Origin: CAZLBV01 sp964557845
GTDB taxonomy: Bacteria; Acidobacteriota; Aminicenantia; Aminicenantales; Aminicenantaceae
Assembly (NCBI GenBank): GCA_964557845.1
Contig: CAZLBV010000339.1
Span: 1-6,744, forward strand
Length of the DNA stretch: 6,744 bases
Direction of reading: 5' to 3'
Shown: positions 1-5,863 of the stretch, piece by piece
Layout of the letters: each line of letters opens with the position of its first letter
Position numbering within the stretch: the first letter of the stretch is position 1
Notes under the pieces: generated by a model
Database searches by the model: none
Told to the model about the DNA's origin: nothing
The model's input: only the letters and a program-made list of their open reading frames with translations
Program-made: the position numbers and the translations under genes

Positions 1-612
1 GCAGGCAAGACCACCACCATAAAAATGATAACAGGTTTACTCCGAATAACTTCCGGAGATGTCCGGGTCAAGGGGATGGATGTCAAAAAAGAATTAAAAC
101 ACATTAAGCGTTTCACCGGATATATGTCGCAAAAGTTTTCCCTCTATCCACTGCTTACCGGGTCCGAAAACATTGAATTTTTTGGAGGTATTTCCGGTTT
201 AAGCCGGAAGGAAATAAAAAGAAAGATAAATGAGATCCGTGACTATATTCCTGAAGAATACTTAAACCGAAAGATCAAGGAACTTCCTCCGGGTATCAAA
301 CAGCAGGTGGCTCTGTTCTCCTGTTTGCTGCCTGATCCTGAGATCATCTTTTTGGATGAACCTACTTCCGGAGTCGATCCCTTGAATCGCCGTCAGTTCT
401 GGATGCAGATCAATGGGCTTAAAAGAAGAAACAAAAGTATTCTTGTCTCTACCCACAACCTGGATGAGGCGGAGTTTGCCGATCGGATCCTGATCATCCA
501 CAAAGGTGTCATTGTTGCAGAGGGGACTCCTTATGATTTAAAGGAACAAGGGAATTTCGATTCGATAGAAGAGTTATTTGAAAAGGCTGTATCGGATGAG
601 AAAAAGAATTAA
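1..612 (+). CDS. ybhF: ABC exporter ATP-binding protein, YbhF-like (5' end missing)
   Basis: This is the nucleotide-binding subunit of an ABC-2 type exporter, acting at the cytoplasmic face of the inner membrane. The reading frame is open from base 1, so the gene begins upstream. The window enters inside Walker A (AGKTTT, fragment residues 1-6). Then come the Q-loop (MSQKFSLY, Gln about 44), a degenerate signature LPPGIKQQ (about 95-102) in place of LSGGQ, Walker B IIFLDE (115-120), the D-loop SGVD and the H-loop STHNLDEAE (His about 152). The motifs around YMSQKFSLY and FLDEPTSGVDP, and the divergent signature, match what I remember of the second ABC half of YbhF. The missing upstream part may therefore hold a first ABC domain, though a single-domain ATPase is also possible. 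The 3' end overlaps the next gene by 17 bases, so the partners are the two permeases downstream. Substrate is unknown; YbhFSR relatives export drugs or cations. Confidence 0.93.
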   Translation, partial: AGKTTTIKMITGLLRITSGDVRVKGMDVKKELKHIKRFTGYMSQKFSLYPLLTGSENIEFFGGISGLSRKEIKRKINEIRDYIPEEYLNRKIKELPPGIKQQVALFSCLLPDPEIIFLDEPTSGVDPLNRRQFWMQINGLKRRNKSILVSTHNLDEAEFADRILIIHKGVIVAEGTPYDLKEQGNFDSIEELFEKAVSDEKKN

Positions 613-1723
613 CGCGATCATAACTAAAGAGTTTTTTCATATTCTTAGAGATCAAAAAAGTCTGATCATTGTCCTGGTGCTGCCGCTTTTAATGATGTTT
701 ATATTCGGTTATTCCCTGTCCTTTGACATAAATCAGATAGAAACTGTGATCATCGATTATTCCCAGAGTGAATTATCCCGGTCTCTGATCGAAAAATTTG
801 CTGCGGATCCCTATGTGTTGACCGGACTGTACCCCGGCCGGATGGATTCATTAAATCCAGTTGGTCAGGCAGAGGACATGCTGCGAAAAGGATCGATCAA
901 ACAATATATCATCATTCCTGTAAATTTTGCGGCCGGATATCATCAGGAGATTAAACAGGAGATAACGGCGGTGGTGGATGGAAGCGATTCGAATATCGCT
1001 AACATTGTTCACCAGTACAATGAAATGCTGTTAATGGATTTTATTTCTGAGAGAAAAAATTTAAAAGATTTCCTCAGTATTAATACAAAAACCTATTTTA
1101 ATCCGGAAAATAAAAGTTCATTCTTTATTATTCCCGGTCTGGTTGCCGTTATCATGATGATGATCTCTGCTCTCCTTACCTCCCTGAGTGTTTCCAGAGA
1201 AAAGGAGACCGGGTCCATAGAGCTGCTGTATATTTCACCGCTGAGTTCCAGGGAAATAATAATTGGAAAAACCATACCCTATATTTTTGTGGCGTTACTG
1301 GAAGGAGCTTTCATAATTTTGTTTGCAAAATTCTGGTTCAATATTCCTTTTCGCGGGAATTTTTTGATCTTGCTGGTGTTTGCTCTCTTGTACGTAATCA
1401 CAGGACTGTCTTTCGGGATCACCATATCCACTCTGGCTTCGACCCAAAAAGTGGCCATGATAGCAACACTTCTGGCAACCCTGCTGCCTTCTTTTTTACT
1501 TTCCGGATTTATTTTTCCCCTGGACTCACTGCCTCCTGTTTTAAGAAGTTTTTCCTATGCGGTTCCAGCCACCTATTTTCTACTGATCATTAGAGGGGTT
1601 ATATTAAAGGGATCCGGCCTGGAGCATTTTATAAGTGAAGGTCTGGTGTTATTGGCCTTTAGTTTAGTGTTTCTTAATATAGCCTCATTTAAATTTACCG
1701 GAACAAGGAAGAATAAACGTTGA
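596..1723 (+). CDS. ybhS: ABC-2 type permease, YbhS-like
   Basis: This is the first of two membrane subunits of the exporter. I take the ATG at 596 (375 aa), giving the N-terminus MRKRINAIITKEFFHILRDQ. An in-frame TTG at 578 would add six residues, but an AAAAGG run at 581-586 sits about nine bases before the ATG. The layout is typical for ABC-2 permeases. A short cytoplasmic amphipathic start with FFHILRD is followed by TM1 at about 22-42 and a large extracytoplasmic domain to about 175. A cluster of five membrane helices follows. Between the second and third helices lies the conserved cytoplasmic stretch REKETGSIELLYISPLSSRE, then IIIGK. A late SGFIFPLDSLP loop is also typical of the family. 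The gene starts inside the ATPase gene, and its stop overlaps the start of the second permease, so the three are probably co-translated. The family call is firm; the orthologue name is an inference. Confidence 0.92.
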   Translation: MRKRINAIITKEFFHILRDQKSLIIVLVLPLLMMFIFGYSLSFDINQIETVIIDYSQSELSRSLIEKFAADPYVLTGLYPGRMDSLNPVGQAEDMLRKGSIKQYIIIPVNFAAGYHQEIKQEITAVVDGSDSNIANIVHQYNEMLLMDFISERKNLKDFLSINTKTYFNPENKSSFFIIPGLVAVIMMMISALLTSLSVSREKETGSIELLYISPLSSREIIIGKTIPYIFVALLEGAFIILFAKFWFNIPFRGNFLILLVFALLYVITGLSFGITISTLASTQKVAMIATLLATLLPSFLLSGFIFPLDSLPPVLRSFSYAVPATYFLLIIRGVILKGSGLEHFISEGLVLLAFSLVFLNIASFKFTGTRKNKR

Positions 1724-2823
1724 GAATATTTTACCTGTCTAAAAAAGAACTGCTGGAAATATTCAGACAAAAAGAAATGCTGGCCATAATGTTCATTGCT
1801 CCTTTGATCCAGACGATCATTTTGGGCTATGTTGTGACCACAGATGTAAAACATATTCCGGTGGAGATCGTTGATCTTTCTCAGAGTAAAGCCACCTCTA
1901 GAATCTCCCACCGGATACAAAGTTCTCCTTTGTTTGATGTAAAAAAGATCGCTTATACACCGGAGGATTATCTTACTCAGTTTAAGAAGGGATATGTCAA
2001 ATCTGTCATTATTTTCCGGGATAATCTGAAGAAGGATTCAGGCCCCTTCACTGCTCCTGAAATCCAGATCTTATTGGATGGGGTTGATGCCAATTCTTCT
2101 CTAATAGCTGCCGGATATTTTAATGGGGTCATCCGCAAATATGTGCTGGAGGAATTCAAGCGATATGGTGTGGAGCTTCCGGTTGAAAATAAGACTTTGA
2201 TCCGTTTTAATCCGGATCTGAAGAGCATAAATTACATGGGACCGGCCATTGTGGCTCTGCTTTTACTGATTATCACCATGTTTTTAATCTCCAGTGGTCT
2301 GGTCAGAGAAAAAGAACAGCAGACTCTGGATACTCTTATGATCTCCCGCTTGTCTCCATTTGAAATATATATGGGAAAATCGATCCCCATGGCTCTTTTA
2401 GGGCTTTTGGAGATGTTTTTCGGGATCGTGGTGGTGCTTTTATTCTTTAAGGTTTCGCTTAAAGGAAATATCTTGTATTTGCTGCTGGCAGCATTGATTT
2501 TTCTTTTGGCTGTTCTGGCCTATGCCTTGTTGATATCCACGGTTAGTTCCACCCAGCAGCAGGCGTTGTTTTTTTCCTGGTTTTCCATGGTGTTGTTTTT
2601 ACTCCTTTCAGGATTGTTCACTCCCATTGAAAATATCCCCAAAGCCTTCAGATGGCTGGCGGATATAAATCCGCTCAGGTATTTTATAAAAATTATCAGG
2701 GAGATATTTCTCAAAGGGAACGGGATCGCTTATTTCTACCGGGATCTATTGATAATAGCTGCAATTACTATAGTGGTCTTGATTATATCTATGGTCACCT
2801 TTAGGAGGACCGTCCAGGCATGA
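1720..2823 (+). CDS. ybhR: ABC-2 type permease, YbhR-like
   Basis: This is the second membrane subunit, which should form a heterodimeric channel with the preceding permease. The start is TTG at 1720, whose last two bases belong to the TGA stop of the upstream gene (TTGA overlap). An AAGGAAG ribosome binding site lies about nine bases before it, and the next in-frame ATG would remove part of the N-terminal helix region. The protein has 367 aa. It has the same plan as its neighbour: KKELLEIFRQKE amphipathic start, TM1 around 20-40, a periplasmic domain to about 165, then five helices. The cytoplasmic signature VREKEQQTLDTLMISRLSPFE, then IYMGKS, follows the second helix, and SGLFTPIENIP lies near the end. 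Two stop codons follow in frame (TGA TAA). No strong terminator follows the operon, and no membrane-fusion (HlyD/YbhG) gene follows it; that partner, if present, should be upstream. Confidence 0.92.
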   Translation: MRIFYLSKKELLEIFRQKEMLAIMFIAPLIQTIILGYVVTTDVKHIPVEIVDLSQSKATSRISHRIQSSPLFDVKKIAYTPEDYLTQFKKGYVKSVIIFRDNLKKDSGPFTAPEIQILLDGVDANSSLIAAGYFNGVIRKYVLEEFKRYGVELPVENKTLIRFNPDLKSINYMGPAIVALLLLIITMFLISSGLVREKEQQTLDTLMISRLSPFEIYMGKSIPMALLGLLEMFFGIVVVLLFFKVSLKGNILYLLLAALIFLLAVLAYALLISTVSSTQQQALFFSWFSMVLFLLLSGLFTPIENIPKAFRWLADINPLRYFIKIIREIFLKGNGIAYFYRDLLIIAAITIVVLIISMVTFRRTVQA

Positions 2824-2836
2824 TAATATAAACAGG

Positions 2837-2901
2837 AGATAGAAAACCAGAAGATAGAAGAAAACCACAATGACCGAGGAGTCAGGAGCCAGAAGTCAGA
2901 A
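2837..2901 (+). repeat. Purine-rich low-complexity repeats, including GTCAGRA heptamers
   Basis: Two kinds of imperfect repeat lie just after the exporter operon. First, AGATAGAAAACCA (2837-2849) recurs as AGATAGAAGAAAACCA (2852-2867). Second, three tandem heptamers follow: GTCAGGA, GCCAGAA and GTCAGAA (2881-2901). The wider gap of 235 bases (2824-3058) holds no convincing gene. Intergenic runs of this AGTCAGAAG type occur in several bacterial genomes; their function is not known to me. Confidence 0.6.
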
Positions 2902-2906
2902 TTTAA

Positions 2907-2939
2907 AATACTTAATTTAAGTTTGGAGTTTTAAGTATT
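2907..2939. repeat. AT-rich 9-bp inverted repeat
   Basis: The arm AATACTTAA (2907-2915) is exactly complementary to TTAAGTATT (2931-2939), with a 15-base loop. It lies between the exporter operon and the lipoprotein gene. There is no GC clamp and no T-run after it, so it would be a poor rho-independent terminator. It could slow decay of the operon's mRNA 3' end or be chance in AT-rich DNA. Confidence 0.35.
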
Positions 2940-3021
2940 CAGTTAAAATAAGCGGACGAGAACGGTGTTGAAAACGATGAAAATAGAATTCAGGAATGAA
3001 ACCATTAATAATAGCGTGAGG

Positions 3022-3050
3022 TTGACTCGAATAATCCATTTAGATATATA
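3022..3050 (+). promoter_or_regulatory. Candidate sigma-70 promoter of the lipoprotein gene
   Basis: The -35 box TTGACT (3022-3027, five of six consensus bases) is followed by a 17-base spacer and the -10 box TATATA (3045-3050, four of six). Transcription would start near 3056-3058, right at the ATG at 3059. That agrees with the lack of any Shine-Dalgarno sequence there. This is a pattern match only. Confidence 0.45.
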
Positions 3051-3058
3051 GACACATA

Positions 3059-3832
3059 ATGCAAAAACATCGAAAGCTGCTCGCGTCGTTGGTTTTTTTG
3101 TTTATAAGTGTTATTCTCCCCGGATGCCGCCGTGAAGTAAGCATTACCCCTGCTCACTCTGAGATTACCGTAAAAAAAATGCCCCATCCTTTGGGTTATA
3201 CTGTGCAGGTGGGAGCGTTTGCACAATTGGATAACGCTGTAAAATTGACCATGTCCTTGATTGAAAACGATCTTTTTGCTTTTTACTTCCAGCATGAATC
3301 AGGATTGTATAAAGTCCGGTTCGGTGATTTTTCTTCAAAAGACCAGGCATTTGCACTGGCAGAGGAATTCCGTACCAAGGAACTTATACAGGAATTCTTC
3401 ATTGTCCCTCCGGTATATAAATCTTCTGAGAGAACACCTGATATCGGTTTCAATGAAATTAGAGAAAAGATCGTAGGAAAGGCCAAAAGATATATTGGAA
3501 TTCCCTACAGGTGGGGAGGAAATTCTCCGGATGAAGGATTTGACTGCAGCGGTCTCACAAGGGCAGTTTATCAGTTGGAAGGATTGGATCTGCCCAGGAC
3601 TTCGAGAGCTCAATTTTCCTCAGGAACCCCTGTGAAATTAAAAGAGATAAAAAAAGGTGATCTGGTTTTTTTCTCCTCTCCAGGGAGAGATAACATTTCC
3701 CACGTGGGAATTTACGTGGGTGACAATAAATTCATTCATGCCCCAGGAAGAGACCAAACCATCCGGATGGATTCTTTATCCAATTCCTATTTTCAAAGAT
3801 GTTTCCAAGGTGCCCGCACTTATTTTCAGTGA
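3059..3832 (+). CDS. Lipoprotein with SPOR and NlpC/P60 peptidase domains
   Basis: This is a predicted cell-wall hydrolase, 257 aa. A basic start (MQKHRK) and hydrophobic stretch end in the lipobox ILPGC, with lipidated Cys23. Residue 24 is Arg, not Asp, which favours outer-membrane sorting by the E. coli rule. Residues about 45-117 (GYTVQVGAF, then LYKVRFGDF) form a SPOR domain, which binds glycan strands lacking stem peptides and often directs proteins to the septum. Residues about 134-255 form an NlpC/P60 domain. Its expected catalytic residues are Cys163 (FDCSG), His215 (SHVGIY) and His227 (FIHAP), so the enzyme looks intact. Such enzymes usually cut the D-Glu to diamino-acid bond in peptidoglycan peptides. 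The gene stands alone. No ribosome binding site is visible, so translation may be leaderless. The order SPOR then NlpC/P60 is less usual than SH3 then NlpC/P60. Confidence 0.93.
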   Translation: MQKHRKLLASLVFLFISVILPGCRREVSITPAHSEITVKKMPHPLGYTVQVGAFAQLDNAVKLTMSLIENDLFAFYFQHESGLYKVRFGDFSSKDQAFALAEEFRTKELIQEFFIVPPVYKSSERTPDIGFNEIREKIVGKAKRYIGIPYRWGGNSPDEGFDCSGLTRAVYQLEGLDLPRTSRAQFSSGTPVKLKEIKKGDLVFFSSPGRDNISHVGIYVGDNKFIHAPGRDQTIRMDSLSNSYFQRCFQGARTYFQ

Positions 3833-3833
3833 T

Positions 3834-3873
3834 AAGTGAATGGGTGGATAAGCAAATGAGTGAATGGGGCAAT
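3834..3873 (+). repeat. GTGAATGGG-type low-complexity run
   Basis: Right after the lipoprotein stop codon, GTGAATGGGTG recurs as GTGAATGGGGC about 24 bases later, with ATGAG and AAGCAAATGAG spacers of similar make-up. It is short and imperfect. It opens a 245-base gap (3833-4077) in which the only other signal is the sigma-54 promoter; the rest is T-rich with no ORF or clear terminator. Confidence 0.4.
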
Positions 3874-4024
3874 GAGAAAATCCTTGTTTTTTTATTTTAA
3901 ATTTTTTCTAGATTTATTCTCCACTCTGCCTTTTATCTTCTGTTTTCTTGGGGATATCGTTAATATGTGAATACATCTGCCTTAAAAAAGGGACAGTTTA
4001 ATTTCTTTTTTCCCTTGATAATAA

Positions 4025-4040
4025 TGGCATGAATTTTGCC
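4025..4040 (+). promoter_or_regulatory. Sigma-54 (-24/-12) promoter
   Basis: TGGCATGAATTTTGCC fits the RpoN consensus TGGCAYRNNNNTTGCW at every position except the last. The invariant GG (4026-4027) and GC (4038-4039) are exactly ten bases apart. The predicted start near 4051 leaves a 27-base leader that carries the strong ribosome binding site of the secreted-protein gene. Expression would then need an AAA+ activator bound upstream; I see no obvious enhancer site. The same bases also form a 6-bp inverted repeat (ATGGCA/TGCCAT), so an operator is the alternative reading. Confidence 0.72.
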
Positions 4041-4065
4041 ATATGTAAAATGAAGAAAATGTAAT

Positions 4066-4073
4066 AAGGAGGA
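4066..4073 (+). promoter_or_regulatory. Strong ribosome binding site
   Basis: AAGGAGGA is a near-perfect anti-16S match and lies four bases before the ATG at 4078. It fixes the start of the secreted-protein gene and is the strongest such site in the window. Confidence 0.85.
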
Positions 4074-4077
4074 GACA

Positions 4078-4599
4078 ATGAACAGCAGATTAAAAAAGAC
4101 TCTGATCCTGGGTGGAGTGTTTTTATTGTTTTTTTCCGGAATATTAACGGCACAAAATAATACCAAAGGACTTCAGGAAAGATTAGGCGTTAAGGATATG
4201 CTTAATAAACCTTTTGAGTTTGATGATCCTTATACAGGCATTGAAGCCATTAGAGGAGATAAATCCCGTCTAATCATGCTTTCTTCGTATATCACTAACG
4301 GAGATGGAGAGATTTCCCAATGTTTGGAACTTTCTTCCACAAATTTAATATCCTTCTATGTGGATTTTATGGCTTTGCAGACTACGGATGTGAAATTTCA
4401 TTTTATCTGGACCGGACCTGAGTTCTACTATTACGAAACCGACTGGTATGAGGCCATAAAAGATGAGTATTATTATCTGGCTGTAGATACTTATCCTGAT
4501 TGGAGAAGAGGGATCTATAAACTCATAATCGTGGCCGAGCTGGGAGACACCGCCAGCGGAGCCACGTGTGTCATCGAATGCGTCATGCAGTTCTATTAA
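4078..4599 (+). CDS. Small secreted protein of unknown function
   Basis: I do not recognise this 173-aa protein. It starts with a Sec signal peptide: basic MNSRLKK, hydrophobic LILGGVFLLFFSGI, and a likely cleavage at LTA before Gln26. There is no lipobox. The mature part, about 148 residues, is acidic and rich in Tyr, Trp and Phe. It has alternating hydrophobic stretches (VKFHFIWTGP, IYKLIIVAELG) that suggest a beta-sandwich, and a DWRRGIYK turn. Cysteines are at 82, 164 and 168; the last two sit close together near the C-terminus (ATCVIEC), so one disulfide plus a free Cys is possible. It has a strong ribosome binding site, a sigma-54 promoter and a terminator, so it is a self-contained single-gene unit. 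The sigma-54 control suggests a regulated envelope or extracellular role, but no function can be assigned. Confidence 0.85.
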   Translation: MNSRLKKTLILGGVFLLFFSGILTAQNNTKGLQERLGVKDMLNKPFEFDDPYTGIEAIRGDKSRLIMLSSYITNGDGEISQCLELSSTNLISFYVDFMALQTTDVKFHFIWTGPEFYYYETDWYEAIKDEYYYLAVDTYPDWRRGIYKLIIVAELGDTASGATCVIECVMQFY

Positions 4600-4630
4600 C
4601 TGATAGTGATAGCCGTTTTTTGTCTGTAGT

Positions 4631-4658
4631 GGCAATCCCCCATGGTTGTCTTTTTTTT
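4631..4658 (+). terminator. Rho-independent terminator of the secreted-protein gene
   Basis: GGCAA, a bulged T and CC (4631-4638) pair with GG and TTGTC (4644-4650) around a five-base loop, including one G-T wobble. Eight T residues follow directly (4651-4658). It lies 32 bases after the stop codon. The stem is short, so confidence is moderate. Confidence 0.55.
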
Positions 4659-4736
4659 ACCCCCTAATTCTTTTTAAATTTCTTTAGCCTTTTTTTATGA
4701 TCGATCAATTTAAACCCCCTGTTTTCAGAACGAAAA

Positions 4737-4789
4737 AATCAACCGGTGCGGCCCAAGGGAGCACGATCGGCTTGAGTGCCATGTTAGAA
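4737..4789. other. Candidate short attC-like site
   Basis: The outer arms AATCAAC (4737-4743) and GTTAGAA (4783-4789) resemble integron core sites RYYYAAC and GTTRRRY, each with one deviation. Between them GGTGC pairs with GTGCC (two wobbles) and CAAG with CTTG, with unpaired bases in between, giving the two-box hairpin of an attC. Its 53 bases are at the low end for attC. It abuts the stop codon of the membrane-protein gene (4790). Read on the minus strand, it would be that gene's own attC. Read on the plus strand, it would close a preceding cassette, but I see no matching start for one. Confidence 0.4.
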
Positions 4790-5359
4790 TTATTTTCTCT
4801 TTTGGACAAAAACCTGAACTAATCCTATTATCAAAAGCGTTAATGTAATGCCGAATGCAAAACCGGTAAAGATTGCCTTTGTTAATATCTTTGATTTAAC
4901 TTTATTCCAATTGTTTAACCGAATATTTATATCTTCGGCGACAACAGGATATTGCGATCCATTTTTGTCTATCGCATAAATAGTTTTATCCGATAAATGA
5001 TCCTGCAGGAGTTTTCCGGCAATAAATAATTGAAAATCATTCTTAGTACTTTCAATGGTCAATTTCATTTCTTGGTGAGTCCAGTAAATATCATTCTTAC
5101 CGTAAAATGCGCGATAAATATCAACAAAGAAGCTGCTGCCTAAAGTGAAAAAGCCTATTAGACCTATAATAATTAATGGGTTTATGGATTTAGTTTTCAT
5201 CATTTTCTCCTTTCTTACTATTACTATAGTATATATTGTATGGGATATAAATCTTCCTTTATTTATGTTTTATATTATATGATATTCGATGATATCACAT
5301 AATCTACGAAGATAATTAAGGGAGATTTGAATTAAATATAGCATACTGTATAGTAATAG
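4784..5359. mobile_element. Possible integron gene cassette with a membrane-protein gene
   Basis: The left core GTTAGAA (4783-4789) and TTCTTAC (5212-5218) are complementary in six of seven bases, the relation expected between a cassette start and its R'' arm. The right limit given is the G-TT junction at 5359/5360, where the next cassette begins. If the array reads on the minus strand, the unit would instead run from about 5217 down to the attC-like site at 4737. It carries one minus-strand gene that fills nearly all the non-repeat length. The AT-rich composition differs clearly from the next cassette. One mismatch in the core makes this weaker than its neighbours. Confidence 0.4.
4790..5200 (-). 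CDS. Two-helix membrane protein of unknown function
   Basis: I do not recognise this 136-aa protein. A first helix near residues 8-25 (PLIIIGLIGFFTLGSSFFV) and a second near 109-130 (AIFTGFAFGITLTLLIIGLV) flank a soluble domain of about 80 residues, with a short basic tail (QKRK). The central part (YWTHQEMKLTIESTKNDFQL, then YAIDKNGSQYPV) shows no motif I know. Two ATGs stand in tandem. The ribosome binding site AAAGGAG is about six bases from the second (5200) and three from the first (5203), so I chose the second. The stop at 4790 touches an attC-like site, and the start lies just inside a large AT-rich palindrome. This close fit between the two sites suggests a cassette gene. Small membrane proteins of unknown role are common in integron cassettes. 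Confidence 0.75.
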   Translation of the reverse strand: MKTKSINPLIIIGLIGFFTLGSSFFVDIYRAFYGKNDIYWTHQEMKLTIESTKNDFQLFIAGKLLQDHLSDKTIYAIDKNGSQYPVVAEDINIRLNNWNKVKSKILTKAIFTGFAFGITLTLLIIGLVQVFVQKRK

Positions 5360-5360
5360 T
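5217..5360. repeat. Large AT-rich imperfect palindrome, possible long attC
   Basis: ACTATTACTATA (5217-5228) is exactly complementary to TATAGTAATAGT (5349-5360). Further in, AAATCTTCCTT (5249-5259) pairs with AAGGGAGATTT (5318-5328) with one G-T wobble, and a third imperfect stem surrounds ATATGATAT and ATATCACAT near 5275-5301. The whole 144 bases can fold as one long hairpin. Its right end runs into the core GTTAGCC (5359-5365) and its left end into TTCTTAC (5212-5218), so it may be a long attC. It also separates two divergent genes and could hold both their promoters. The left core has TAC where AAC is expected. Confidence 0.5.
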
Positions 5361-5834
5361 TAGCCCAGGATCGAGAAATGGAAACTCAAGAGATTAGAAT
5401 CGTTCGATTGTTCAACGAAGCAATCAATCGCCATGATGTTGAAGCCCTATGCTCGTTCATGGCTCCCGATCATACTTTCATCGACGCAGGAGGTGGGATT
5501 ACCACCGGAATCGAAACGATGAAGAAGGGCTGGGAAGATTTCTTCCAGATGTTTCCAGATTACCGTAATGAGATGTCCGGATATCTACAGGATGGAAACA
5601 TAATCATGGTCTATGGTTGTGCAACCGGAACCTACAACGGCAAACGCGGCCTGGTTCTCGAAAACAGGATCACGATGCCAGCAGCATGGAAGGCTGTCAT
5701 TCAGAATGGCCTAATCCGGGAGTGGCAGGTGTATGCCGATTGGTCCGAAGGCGTTAAAATCGTCGAAGAAGATGGAAGGGCTAACAAGCCCCTGCAGTGA
5801 GACGCCGCTGGCGCGTCGCTCCTTAGGGGCAGCG
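5360..5834 (+). mobile_element. Integron gene cassette carrying a SnoaL-like gene
   Basis: The unit begins after the G of GTTAGCC (5359) and ends after the G of GTTATGT (5834), the G-TT cut of integron integrases. Three features agree. The first bases GTTAGCCC (5359-5366) are exactly complementary to GGGCTAAC (5778-5785), the R'' arm of its own attC. The gene's ATG is 18 bases from the boundary. The stop codon falls inside the attC. The unit is 475 bases, a normal cassette size, with little non-coding DNA. The gene and attC share one orientation, the usual arrangement. Confidence 0.78.
5378..5800 (+). CDS. SnoaL/NTF2-like protein
   Basis: This is a 140-aa protein of the NTF2-like superfamily, SnoaL-like type. 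The start shows the family's opening helices (VRLFNEAINRHDVEALCSFM), then the APDHTFID strand, the helix with MKKGWEDFFQMFPDYRNEM, and the curved sheet strands to ITMPAAWKAVIQNGLIREW. SnoaL-fold proteins form a cone-shaped pocket and include polyketide cyclases, isomerases and many proteins of unknown activity; no specific substrate can be read here. An AGGA (5367-5370) seven bases before the ATG supports the start. The C-terminal residues, after about Val128, are encoded by the R'' side of the attC-like site and the TGA lies within it, so the tail is probably recombination-site sequence. It has the higher GC of its cassette. Transcription from outside the cassette, or from the AT-rich region upstream, is likely. 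Confidence 0.85.
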   Translation: METQEIRIVRLFNEAINRHDVEALCSFMAPDHTFIDAGGGITTGIETMKKGWEDFFQMFPDYRNEMSGYLQDGNIIMVYGCATGTYNGKRGLVLENRITMPAAWKAVIQNGLIREWQVYADWSEGVKIVEEDGRANKPLQ

Positions 5835-5840
5835 TTATGT
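5779..5840 (+). other. attC recombination site
   Basis: This 62-base palindrome has all attC parts. R'' is GGCTAAC (5779-5785), then spacer AA and L'' GCCCCT (5788-5793). A central GC-rich hairpin follows (GACGCC, 5801-5806, with GGC and GTC at 5810-5817). L' is AGGGGC (5825-5830), then spacer AGC and R' GTTATGT (5834-5840). The TAACAA start and GCGTTA end match the usual left and right ends, giving plus orientation. R' deviates from GTTRRRY by one base. Confidence 0.78.
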
Positions 5841-5863
5841 GTAATGATTTTTTAGACATTCAC

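Noticed and set aside
2907..2939. Terminator for the exporter operon
   Set aside because: The stem is purely AT-rich apart from one C-G pair, and no T-run follows; kept only as an inverted repeat.
3021..3027. GTTGACT as a cassette core site
   Set aside because: It resembles the partner needed for AATCAAC at 4737, but it deviates from GTTRRRY, has no palindrome beside it, and serves better as a -35 box.
3335..3613. Minus-strand 92-codon open frame opposite the NlpC/P60 gene
   Set aside because: It is a shadow of a well-supported coding gene, with no motif or start signal of its own.
3984..4014. AAAAAAGGG followed by TTTTTTCCC, looking like a hairpin
   Set aside because: The second arm is the direct complement, not the reverse complement (that would be CCCTTTTTT), so no antiparallel stem forms.
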